Below, piece after piece: positions 1 through 7,109 of a stretch of 40,427 bases of DNA. Every line of letters starts with the position of its first letter. Within the stretch, counting starts at the first letter, position 1. The stretch is from Bacteroidales bacterium (GTDB taxonomy: Bacteria > Bacteroidota > Bacteroidia > Bacteroidales > P3). The notes beneath the pieces are model-generated. The model ran no database searches. It was not told where the DNA came from and was given only the letters and a program-made list of their open reading frames with translations. The stretch covers positions 1-40,427 of the forward strand of contig JAGDCN010000098.1 of the NCBI GenBank assembly GCA_017958525.1, in the 5' to 3' direction. A program made the translations under genes and the position numbers.

Positions 1-959
1 ACATTGGAGGGTTTGCCCATGTAACCGCTAACAGCGGGGAACGGGGGTTTCAGAGTGGGCTCGCCACGCTGGCCTTCCATAGAGTGGATGAGGGCAGTCT
101 CCTCACCGCAGACGAAAGCGCCGGCACCGTAGCGGAGCTCGATGTCGAAGTTGAAGCCAGTGCACAGGATGTCTTCGCCCAACAGGCCGTATTCGCGAGC
201 CTGGTTGATGGCGATTTTGAGACGCTCGATAGCGAGGGGATATTCGGCACGGATATATACCAGACCCTTGCTGGCACCGATGGCGTAACCGCAGATGGCC
301 ATAGCCTCGACGATGCTGTTGGGGTCGCCCTCAAGGATGGAACGGTCCATAAATGCACCGGGGTCACCCTCGTCGGCATTGCAGATGACGTATTTCTGGT
401 CAGCTTTGTTCTTGGCGCAGAGTTCCCATTTCAGACCTGTGGGGAAACCGGCACCGCCACGACCGCGGAGACCCGAAGCTTTCATCTCGGCGATAACCTG
501 TTCGGGGGTCATCTCGGTCAAACATTTTGCAAGACCTTCATAACCACCGCGAGAAATGCTCTCTTCGATGTTTTCAGGATCAACAAAACCGCAGTTGCGC
601 AGAGCTATACGGATCTGTTTGCGGTAGAAGTCCATATGTTTCGAGTCACTGACGTGCTCTTTGTTTTCGGGATTGGTGTAGAGCAGATCGGGCACCTTAC
701 GACCTTTGATGATATGCTCGTTGACGATGCGTTCAGCATCCTCGGGTTTCACCTGTGTATAGAAGGTGTTGTCGGGCATAATCTTGACGATGGGGCCGCG
801 CTCGCAGAATCCGAAGCAACCTGTCTTGATGACCTGCACATCGTTGGTCAGACCCTTCTCGGCGAGGATTTTCTTGAAGTTTTCGATAATCTCGAGGCTG
901 TTGGAGCTTTTGCATCCGGTACCGCCACAGATTAGGATATGCATTTTGTATTTTGCCAT
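1..959 (-). CDS. NADH-binding flavoprotein subunit of NAD-linked hydrogenase (HydB/HndC, NuoF-like), 3' end outside window
   Basis: The reading frame runs from ATG at 959 off the left edge, giving about 319 residues of what is normally a protein of about 600. Residues 1-90 form a thioredoxin-like [2Fe-2S] domain with ligands C11, C16, C48 and C52 (motifs ICGGTGC and TGCFGFC). A NuoF-type FMN/NADH domain follows, with the glycine-rich RGRGGAGFPTG at about 165-175 and NADEGDPGAF at about 194-203. In this family the subunit oxidises or reduces NAD(H) at FMN and passes electrons through Fe-S clusters to an [FeFe] hydrogenase subunit. The N-terminal [2Fe-2S] domain fused to NuoF is typical of HydB/HndC and not of respiratory complex I NuoF. 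The C-terminal Fe-S region and any hydA gene lie beyond the window, so the hydrogenase assignment is family inference. A formate dehydrogenase-linked NuoF is the alternative. It is probably co-transcribed with the [2Fe-2S] gene 95 bases upstream. Confidence 0.9.
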   Translation of the reverse strand, partial: MAKYKMHILICGGTGCKSSNSLEIIENFKKILAEKGLTNDVQVIKTGCFGFCERGPIVKIMPDNTFYTQVKPEDAERIVNEHIIKGRKVPDLLYTNPENKEHVSDSKHMDFYRKQIRIALRNCGFVDPENIEESISRGGYEGLAKCLTEMTPEQVIAEMKASGLRGRGGAGFPTGLKWELCAKNKADQKYVICNADEGDPGAFMDRSILEGDPNSIVEAMAICGYAIGASKGLVYIRAEYPLAIERLKIAINQAREYGLLGEDILCTGFNFDIELRYGAGAFVCGEETALIHSMEGQRGEPTLKPPFPAVSGYMGKPSN

Positions 960-1054
960 AATTCTCTTTTTTGAGGTTTTAAGGGTTTAAAGGTCTCAGG
1001 GTTCAGGGCTCTCGCACCTTTTCTGCCTTACAGCCTTTTCAACCTTTTCAACTT

Positions 1055-1450
1055 TTACTTGTCAATTGTTTCGTAATTAACGGGGATGATGCCCTCAACC
1101 AATTCGCCATTCTGGACGTATTTGGTAAGGATTTCGTCAGCGCGGTCGTTATCGACGTGGCCGAAAACGATGGGGTCTTTGCCCGGTACGCGCACCTCGA
1201 GGGTAGGCTCAGCGTGGCAGTAGCCCATACATCCCGTCTGTGTGAAAACGGCGGGGATGCCCAGCTCGTCAGCCTTTTGCATCATATGTTCCATTACTTT
1301 CTTGGCACCGGCAGCGATACCGCAGGTGGCCATAGCGACTTTGATTTGCACAAGCGATTCCGGGTTCTCCGCCTTTTCGCGGACATCCAGATTCGACTGA
1401 AGCTTTTCTCTCATAGCCTTGAGGTCGGCCAGCGATTTAACTTTTGTCAT
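1055..1450 (-). CDS. HndB-like [2Fe-2S] ferredoxin-fold subunit
   Basis: This 131-residue protein has a helical N-terminus (residues 1-32) and a thioredoxin-like [2Fe-2S] domain with C43 (ATCGIAAGAKK) and the pair C74/C78 (TGCMGYC). The first cysteine of the classical four is not in its usual place, which I recall being the norm for the HndB family of NADP- and NAD-reducing hydrogenases. It lies directly upstream of the HydB-like gene on the same strand and is probably a small electron-transfer subunit of the same complex. It is the first gene after a strong Bacteroidetes-type promoter. No NuoE-like (HndA/HydC) gene lies upstream as would be expected in many hnd clusters, so the NuoE partner must be elsewhere or absent. 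Family assignment is confident; the exact partner is inferred. Confidence 0.85.
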   Translation of the reverse strand: MTKVKSLADLKAMREKLQSNLDVREKAENPESLVQIKVAMATCGIAAGAKKVMEHMMQKADELGIPAVFTQTGCMGYCHAEPTLEVRVPGKDPIVFGHVDNDRADEILTKYVQNGELVEGIIPVNYETIDK

Positions 1451-1542
1451 TGTGTAAACTCCTTTTGTTTAGTTTGTGGATTAATATTTAATTACTTGTT
1501 ATAGAATACGATATAATGAAATGTGTGTAACATTTCACCTTG

Positions 1543-1572
1543 CAAAGATACGCATTTTTTATATATGTGCAA
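1543..1572 (-). promoter_or_regulatory. Bacteroidetes-type promoter for the HndB/HydB operon
   Basis: On the minus strand TATCTTTG (1550-1543) matches the -7 consensus TAnnTTTG. A TTG at 1572-1570 stands 19 bases upstream, the spacing expected for the -33 element. The start codon of the [2Fe-2S] subunit lies about 93 bases downstream, leaving a leader of roughly 85 bases. Confidence 0.75.
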
Positions 1573-1629
1573 GTCTTTGTGTAAAATATTTTTAAAAGGT
1601 GTGGGAAGGCTGTATGAGATAGTGTTTTT

Positions 1630-3678
1630 CTATTTTTGTGGCAGTCTTAGCAGAATGACTTCGGTGGCCAACATAAGCAGAGCTATAATGATGCACCAAT
1701 GCCACAATTGACGGCCTTCGTTTTGCTCTTTTAGGTAGCTGTCGAGCGGTTTTTCGGCGTTGCGCACTACGGTGTAGTTGCTCAGATTGTGGTCTTTCAG
1801 CATTTTGGAGAAAGTGTCGCGGCCAATGAATTCCATCTGCGATTCGCGGCGCGAATAGTTGAAAGAGATGCCTTCATAAACTTTGCCGTTCTGCAGGATA
1901 CGGTAGTTGCCGGCAGTGTTGATGGTGCTATGGGGAATAAGCGAGCAGTTGTTGCCGTTGCGTCTTATGTCGGGTATTTCTTCGTAGTTGTTGTCGGCTG
2001 AAAGTAGTTTCACAGCAGTTTCATTGTTGTCATATCTGCAAGCAAGCGGGACGGGTAAGGAACTGCCAAGCGTCGTTGCCGGCGGGGTGGGCCGAATGCT
2101 GTAAAGTGCCATATTGTAGAGCGTAGGCACGAAGAGAGCCTGCCGGACAAAGTCGGTGTAAGCGTCACGCAACGGGGCGGCGAAAAGATATATTTTTCCA
2201 TTGCCGCAAGGCGTTGCGCAGAGGTAGTCGTCGCCGTTGGCAAGAACGATTATCTGTTCACGCAGGGTTGTGCTGCCTGTGGTCAGCCGGTGGTAGTTCG
2301 ATACTGTTGGCAGTTCAATGTTTTCGGTTGTTTTTGATGTGAATACGTTGCGGTATAAAGTGTTGTTGATGTCAATGGACGATGCAGTAGCGCGTGCTTT
2401 GTTGCGACCTGCCATTTGCGGAGCCGCCATCATACGGAGGGCGTCATTGTAGCTGGATTCGTCGATTTCGTCGGCAGGCACAATAACCAGTGTTCCGCCG
2501 TATTCGACAAACATCTTCAGCGACTGCATCATTCCAGTTGTCAATGACGGCAGTTCGTCGAGCAGTATAATGTCGTTGCCGTCGATGCGGCTGAAGTCCA
2601 TTTGCTTCAAGTTTAGAGTGCTGTAAGCCACCGACGAGTCGTTTCCGAACAGTCGGTCGAGGTATTCGTTGCTGTTGCCACCTTCGACGGTGAGCATCTT
2701 GATTCGGTCGCGGATATTGAGCGAAAAAAAGTATTTGTCGTCAAAAGTGATAGGATAGTCGGTGGTTTCAATTATTCCTTCGATGACGCCTGCATTGTCG
2801 ATGGTGAAGTGCATTGTTGTCGTTGCTATCCCCCTGGCAGGCAGATCCACCGTTGCCAATGCTCTCTGGCGTCCGTTGGCGAAGAGTGTTACTGGCACTT
2901 TTGTCAGGTCCTCGTCGCCGTCGTTGTGCAGCCACACTTCGGCCGAAACGCTATTGCCACGGTAGAAAGCAGGTGCATTGAGGCTCAGCGAGTCGATATA
3001 TACATTGTTTAAGGACGACGCTTCAAGAGGGACGAAAGTCGTTGTTATGTTGCTGTCGTTGGGAAAGTTGTCGATATCCACCGCCGTTGCTTGCAGGTCG
3101 GAGATGATGAAAGCCTGTTTGTTGGCACCGTGTCCAGTCGAGAGGAAGTCGAACTGACGCTGAATCATTGCCGAGAGGGTGGGGGAGGCGCTGCTAGCGT
3201 CCAAGTCGTCCAGAAGCAGCATTAGCTCATCCTTGGTCACCCAGTGGAAATGCCGTCCTTCCAGATTGTTGGTCATCAGTTGGAACCTGTCAGTTGGGCC
3301 GTAGGCAGCGACAATTTCACGAGCTTTCGTTTTGGCCAGTTCTAACAAGGAAGTACTGCCGTTGCTGTTTTCCATACTGAAGGAGTTGTCTATATAGATA
3401 CTGACATCGTTGATGCCGGCTTTGACGGTGCCGCTGCGGTTAGGGATGACCGGCCGTGCGAAAGCAAGCACCAAAAAAACGATGGCCAATATGCGGCAGA
3501 CCATAATAAGCAATTGGCGTATAGTAGATTGTCGCCGTGTTTCGGTTTGTATTTGTTCTAATTGTTCGACGTTGCTGAAATAAACTTTTCTATAACGTCT
3601 GAAATTGAACAGATGGACTGCAATAGGGATTGCAACAGCCACAAGACCAAAAAGAAACAAATGGGAGGTCAGTATCAT
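1630..3678 (-). CDS. BatA-domain / von Willebrand factor A membrane protein
   Basis: This 682-residue protein starts with a BatA-type N-terminus: a membrane segment at about 5-24, a basic loop (FNFRRYRKVYFSN) and a second membrane segment at about 55-78. A von Willebrand A domain follows, with the metal-site motif D97-x-S99-x-S101. The middle of the protein (about 330-520) contains VEYGGTLVIVPADE, which resembles the glutamine-amidotransferase-like fold found in long BatA-domain proteins of Bacteroidetes. A last membrane helix lies at about 656-677, so most of the protein faces the periplasm. No moxR or other bat genes adjoin it, so it is probably one of the stand-alone BatA-domain proteins and not part of a bat operon. 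Its role is not known. The start at 3678 is supported by the hydrophobic N-terminus. Confidence 0.85.
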   Translation of the reverse strand: MILTSHLFLFGLVAVAIPIAVHLFNFRRYRKVYFSNVEQLEQIQTETRRQSTIRQLLIMVCRILAIVFLVLAFARPVIPNRSGTVKAGINDVSIYIDNSFSMENSNGSTSLLELAKTKAREIVAAYGPTDRFQLMTNNLEGRHFHWVTKDELMLLLDDLDASSASPTLSAMIQRQFDFLSTGHGANKQAFIISDLQATAVDIDNFPNDSNITTTFVPLEASSLNNVYIDSLSLNAPAFYRGNSVSAEVWLHNDGDEDLTKVPVTLFANGRQRALATVDLPARGIATTTMHFTIDNAGVIEGIIETTDYPITFDDKYFFSLNIRDRIKMLTVEGGNSNEYLDRLFGNDSSVAYSTLNLKQMDFSRIDGNDIILLDELPSLTTGMMQSLKMFVEYGGTLVIVPADEIDESSYNDALRMMAAPQMAGRNKARATASSIDINNTLYRNVFTSKTTENIELPTVSNYHRLTTGSTTLREQIIVLANGDDYLCATPCGNGKIYLFAAPLRDAYTDFVRQALFVPTLYNMALYSIRPTPPATTLGSSLPVPLACRYDNNETAVKLLSADNNYEEIPDIRRNGNNCSLIPHSTINTAGNYRILQNGKVYEGISFNYSRRESQMEFIGRDTFSKMLKDHNLSNYTVVRNAEKPLDSYLKEQNEGRQLWHWCIIIALLMLATEVILLRLPQK

Positions 3679-3767
3679 AATATCTGTTATTGTTGGATGA
3701 GTTGAGTGCTATTATGTGTAGTTAAAGGGAAACACATTCTTGCTTGAAATTTCCGTTACATAACTTC

Positions 3768-4415
3768 CTAAATGCTCTTTTTTGATTTCTGATAAAAGCG
3801 GCATATATCTTTGATGCCGCAATCTGTGCAATGTGGTTTGCGAGCTGTGCAGACATATCGTCCGTGCAGAATCAGCCAGTGGTGCGCTATCGGCAGCTTT
3901 TGGGGAGGAAAGTGTTTTTCAAGGATCAGTTCGGTTTGGAGTGGTGTCTTTGAGTTTGTAGTCAGTCCGATACGGTTAGATACACGGAATACGTGTGTAT
4001 CGACAGGCATTACCGACTGGTTGAAGACGACGGCAGCAATTACGTTGGCGGTTTTCCTGCCAACGCCAGGCAGAGTTTGCAACTCTTTGACATCGCTTGG
4101 CACTATGCCGTTAAAGTCTTTTATCAGTTTTTCCGCCATTCCTTTCAAGTGTTGCGATTTGTTGTTGGGGTATGAAACCGAGTGGATGTAACTGTATATC
4201 TCTTCAACTGTTGCTGCTGCCATTGCCTTGGCGTCGGGCATAGCCTTGAACAGGGTTGGAGTAACCATATTTACTCGTTTATCTGTGCATTGGGCCGAGA
4301 GGATTACAGCCACAAGTAGTTGGAAGGCGTTTTCATAATGCAGTTCGCTTCCCGCTGTGGGGCGTTCTTTCTCGAAATAGGCAATCAGTCGATCGAATCG
4401 TTCTTGTGTGCGCAT
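3768..4415 (-). CDS. nth: Endonuclease III (DNA glycosylase/AP lyase)
   Basis: This 215-residue protein is full length for Nth. It removes oxidised pyrimidines from DNA and cleaves the abasic site. The helix-hairpin-helix LPGVGRKTANV contains the catalytic lysine K121. The catalytic aspartate is D139 in MPVDTHVFR. The C-terminal [4Fe-4S] loop is complete, with C189, C196, C199 and C205 (C-X6-C-X2-C-X5-C). The stop codon of the endonuclease/exonuclease/phosphatase-fold gene lies 14 bases upstream, so the two are probably co-transcribed with the rhomboid gene further upstream. The cluster makes it dependent on Fe-S assembly, for which sufS at 35230-36444 is a candidate source of sulfur. Confidence 0.96.
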   Translation of the reverse strand: MRTQERFDRLIAYFEKERPTAGSELHYENAFQLLVAVILSAQCTDKRVNMVTPTLFKAMPDAKAMAAATVEEIYSYIHSVSYPNNKSQHLKGMAEKLIKDFNGIVPSDVKELQTLPGVGRKTANVIAAVVFNQSVMPVDTHVFRVSNRIGLTTNSKTPLQTELILEKHFPPQKLPIAHHWLILHGRYVCTARKPHCTDCGIKDICRFYQKSKKSI

Positions 4416-4429
4416 TGGTGTGTTTTTAA

Positions 4430-5548
4430 TTATTTACGGGGAGTTGCGTCGTTGTTTGGCTTCTTTTTTAGGGAGACAACGACTGGGTAGTGGTCGGACA
4501 TCTCGGACTTTATGCGTTTGTATGTCAACGCTTCCAAATCGTTGGTGTGCAGAATCATATCGATGCGGAAAGCAGGGAATATGGCTTTTTCGCGTTTTGT
4601 GAAAGAACCGTGATAGGTTGTGCTGAACCCCTGCCCAGCTTCGCAGTAGCTGTCTTTCATAAAACGAGCACATTGTTGGTAAAAATACGATGCCGGTGGG
4701 TCGTTCAGGTCGGCGGCAAGTACTGAGAGGTGGTTGTGGTTTTCGAAATAAGGTTTCAGCAAGTTCCATTCCCTTTCGTGTTCAAGGATTGTCTCGCGGA
4801 ATTTATGCAGAGTGCTGCGTCCTGTTAGGCTGTCCATATTACCGTGCGAAATGTCGTGGATTTGCTGGTGATCGCTTTCGTCGAGACCGTAGGAGTTGAG
4901 GTGTAGGCAGTACAGCCGTACAGTGTCGCTGCCCCATAGCAGTTCGGTGTAAAGCTTTGCAGGACCTTCGATTCGCACCACGCGCAGGATTGGTAGTTTT
5001 GAAATAATTACCTCGCCGGTTATCGAGCCGTTATCGTAGCCTGAAGTCATATATATGTATCCGCGCTGTCGCAGTTGCTCTGTCAGACCAACCGAGTGGC
5101 TTTGTCCGATGTATTCCTGTAACGCCATTGCGTCGGGCTGCTCTTCATCGATGGTTTTGAGAAAGAAGGCCATATTTGAGTCGCCCGTTTCGCTGTTGAG
5201 TTCCACACCGTGAAAATGGTGAGCGTTGAAAGTAAGTATTTTCAACACTTCGTCGCGGTTTATATCCTCCTTGAGAGTGTCGCTGCCTCCGATTTGGAAA
5301 TATAGAGGTATGAAGGCATACCTGATGGCGACGGTAGCCACTGACAGAAGGAACCATTTGCTGCTAAGCAACAACCAGACGATGACGAAGAATATGTTGG
5401 CTATCAAGAAGTATAGATACCCGTAACTTAACAGAGAGAACAGCGTCGTGCGTGACGGAGGTATTACACCAGCAAGTGTGGAAGCCAGCATCAGCACCGC
5501 AATCAGTGCATTCAGGATTATCAGTAGAAGTTTCAGTATTTTTCTCAT
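4430..5548 (-). CDS. Membrane-anchored endonuclease/exonuclease/phosphatase-family protein
   Basis: This 372-residue protein has two or three N-terminal hydrophobic segments (about 5-28, 36-60 and 66-82) followed by an endonuclease/exonuclease/phosphatase domain from about residue 100 to 365. Visible landmarks are the metal-binding glutamate in ALQEYIG, the D-x-N pair in LAADLNDPP and the C-terminal SDHYPVVV with its catalytic histidine. Domain type and likely Mg-dependent phosphoesterase activity are well supported. The substrate (nucleic acid, inositol phosphate or lipid headgroup) cannot be read from the sequence. The helices suggest the domain is tethered to the inner membrane. It sits 76 bases downstream of the rhomboid gene and 14 bases upstream of nth, on the same strand. 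Confidence 0.88.
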   Translation of the reverse strand: MRKILKLLLIILNALIAVLMLASTLAGVIPPSRTTLFSLLSYGYLYFLIANIFFVIVWLLLSSKWFLLSVATVAIRYAFIPLYFQIGGSDTLKEDINRDEVLKILTFNAHHFHGVELNSETGDSNMAFFLKTIDEEQPDAMALQEYIGQSHSVGLTEQLRQRGYIYMTSGYDNGSITGEVIISKLPILRVVRIEGPAKLYTELLWGSDTVRLYCLHLNSYGLDESDHQQIHDISHGNMDSLTGRSTLHKFRETILEHEREWNLLKPYFENHNHLSVLAADLNDPPASYFYQQCARFMKDSYCEAGQGFSTTYHGSFTKREKAIFPAFRIDMILHTNDLEALTYKRIKSEMSDHYPVVVSLKKKPNNDATPRK

Positions 5549-5624
5549 TATTAGGGTGATTATTGTTTTAGATTTTAATGTTGTCTCGATAGCCGACTTT
5601 TACAGTGGTGCATTAGCTTTTTAT

Positions 5625-6497
5625 TTATTTGTAGTTGAACAAAGTCTCTTTTTCCTTTTTTGTCAGACTTTCGTACCCAGAACGGGATATTTTGTCAAGG
5701 ATTGCGTCGATACGTTTTTGTTCGTCGGTTTTTCGCCTGTTGTACTCTTCGTCGCTCATTGGTCGTTCGCTGCTGGGGTTCTTCTTTTTGTCGCCTTTGT
5801 TTTGGAACGGCTTGCTTTTCAGGAACCCTGAGATGTCCTTGCGCATAGTCATCACGTAAATCCAGCCAGTCAGCGCACCTCCTATATTAGCAATGTGGCT
5901 TCCTGCATTCGAAGTGGGTATTGAGAGAAGATCAATGACTACGAGGGCGATGACAATGTACTTGATTTTGAAGGAGAAGGATCTGAATGGCCAGATGTTA
6001 ACTTCCTGGTTGGGGATGTATGCAGCGACAGCGACGAAGACTCCAAGCACTGCTGCCGACGAGCCGACGATCGACGACTGATGCGTCTGTCCGATAGGAA
6101 ACAGGTTGTAAATCATTAGGTAAAGCAGCCCTCCGACGATGCCGCTTAAGAAGTATATCCATCCAAAGCGTCGTTCGTTGAGGTAGCGGCAGCAAAGTAT
6201 GCCTCCAAAGTAAAGCATAAACATATTGAACAGTATGTGCCACAGTCCGTTGTGCAGGAACATATAGGTAATGATAGTCCACGGATGTCGTAGCGTGGCG
6301 CTCGCGTCGGAAGACATAGCCAGCCACTCTGTCCAACCATTCCGGGCGGTGCCTGTCGGCAGGGCGTAGAGGTAATCGACCAACGGAAAGAAAAGCGTCA
6401 ACACCCAAACCGCAATGCAAGCAATGATGATAATGGATAGAAGGCTGCCGCTTTTTAGGAATGAAGTTAGTTGATTATTAGATTGTTGTTTTTTCAT
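5625..6497 (-). CDS. Rhomboid family intramembrane serine protease
   Basis: This 290-residue protein has six or seven membrane segments between about residues 18 and 218 and a charged cytoplasmic tail rich in lysine and glutamate. The catalytic serine is S147 in GSSAAVLG and the partner histidine is H201 in AGSHIANIGGA. The conserved FLHNGLWHILFNMFML segment (H82, H87, N91) is the oxyanion-side motif of rhomboids. It cleaves membrane proteins within or next to their helices; its substrates here are unknown. It appears to be the first gene of a transcript that continues into the phosphatase-fold gene and nth. The C-terminal tail ends in a segment resembling SHOCT-like short helical tails (DKISRSGYESLTKKEKETLF), which I recall from other Bacteroidetes rhomboids. 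Confidence 0.94.
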   Translation of the reverse strand: MKKQQSNNQLTSFLKSGSLLSIIIIACIAVWVLTLFFPLVDYLYALPTGTARNGWTEWLAMSSDASATLRHPWTIITYMFLHNGLWHILFNMFMLYFGGILCCRYLNERRFGWIYFLSGIVGGLLYLMIYNLFPIGQTHQSSIVGSSAAVLGVFVAVAAYIPNQEVNIWPFRSFSFKIKYIVIALVVIDLLSIPTSNAGSHIANIGGALTGWIYVMTMRKDISGFLKSKPFQNKGDKKKNPSSERPMSDEEYNRRKTDEQKRIDAILDKISRSGYESLTKKEKETLFNYK

Positions 6498-6517
6498 TTC
6501 GGATTAATAACAGCCTG

Positions 6518-6545
6518 CAAATTTACATAAAAAAAATGAAACCAA
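6518..6545 (-). promoter_or_regulatory. Candidate promoter for the rhomboid-led transcript
   Basis: The minus strand reads TAAATTTG at 6525-6518, matching TAnnTTTG. A TTG at 6545-6543 lies 17 bases upstream, slightly closer than the usual 19-21. The rhomboid start codon at 6497 is about 20 bases downstream, so the leader would be very short. Confidence 0.5.
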
Positions 6546-7011
6546 CATAGTCTCTTCGACTTTTCAGAATTCAATATTAGACTCGCTAATTATGACCCTG
6601 ATTTAGAAGTAGTATAAAACGCTGATTGTTAATGTTCATACGTGTGTTTGTACTAATGAATGATGGAAAAAACGTGTTTGATAACCGTTTTTGCCTGTTA
6701 GTTGGGATGGGATTAGGTTTTGTTGCCGAAAGTTTGTCGCTTGTTATCGTCCGTGTATTACACGTTGCAGGTCGCTGGTTGCTCACATAGTGTCAATTAA
6801 CTTTTTTTAACAAAATTTATTAAACTTTTTGATTGTGAAAATGCACTTATAAATTGTGATGTCTGTATTCTTTGAGAAACAGGCTGTAAGGGATGTTCTA
6901 CGTCGAATTGTGCGTTATGATAAATGGTTGAATGAAAGTATTTTGTTGATTTGGTAAAATACGAAATTGATAATTTTTTTTAAAAATGATTCATATTTGA
7001 GGATTATTGTG

Positions 7012-7019
7012 TAACTTTG
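7012..7019 (+). promoter_or_regulatory. Candidate -7 promoter element of the giant gene
   Basis: TAACTTTG at 7012-7019 fits the Bacteroidetes -7 consensus TAnnTTTG. No TTG stands at the ideal 19-21 base spacing; the nearest is TTTG at 6996-6999, 12 bases away, so the -33 element is weak. Transcription would start near 7026, giving a leader of about 84 bases. Confidence 0.5.
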
Positions 7020-7032
7020 TACGTTTAAAAAT

Positions 7033-7057
7033 GTACTGCCGCGGTACGATGCGGCGG
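7033..7057 (+). promoter_or_regulatory. Two mutually exclusive hairpins in the leader of the giant gene
   Basis: A GC-rich island lies in an otherwise AT-rich leader. Hairpin A pairs 7033-7038 (GTACTG) with 7042-7047 (CGGTAC, one G-U pair) around a 3-base loop. Hairpin B pairs 7036-7042 (CTGCCGC) with 7051-7057 (GCGGCGG) around an 8-base loop. They share bases 7036-7047, so only one can form at a time. The remaining 50 bases before the start codon are almost all A and T and hold no clear Shine-Dalgarno site. The pairing is seen in the sequence; a regulatory role is inferred. Confidence 0.35.
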
Positions 7058-7109
7058 GGTTAAATGATATATAAAAGATTATAAAATAGAAAAATATAAA
7101 AATAATAAT

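Larger units (their letters stand above)
6498..7109. other. 612-bp AT-rich divergent intergenic region
   Basis: This region separates the minus-strand rhomboid transcript from the plus-strand giant gene. It holds the rhomboid promoter at its left end and the giant-gene promoter and leader at its right end. A weak inverted repeat of 7 bp (AAAAACG at 6668-6674, CGTTTTT at 6686-6692) lies between. A 66-codon frame on the minus strand (6586-6786) has no recognisable product or start context, and I do not regard it as a gene. I see no RNA gene here. Confidence 0.6.

Noticed and set aside
84..935. 283-codon plus-strand frame opposite the HydB-like gene
   Set aside because: It is a shadow of a confidently identified NuoF-type frame on the other strand, has low complexity of hydrophobic and acidic residues, and shows no recognisable motif.
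961..1054. Short repeated CCTTTTCAA units between the two hydrogenase genes
   Set aside because: Only two copies of a 9-base unit in a T-rich spacer; probably chance or slippage, with no sign of function.
6586..6786. 66-codon minus-strand frame in the intergenic region
   Set aside because: No motif, signal peptide or supporting start context, and its composition reflects the AT-rich spacer.
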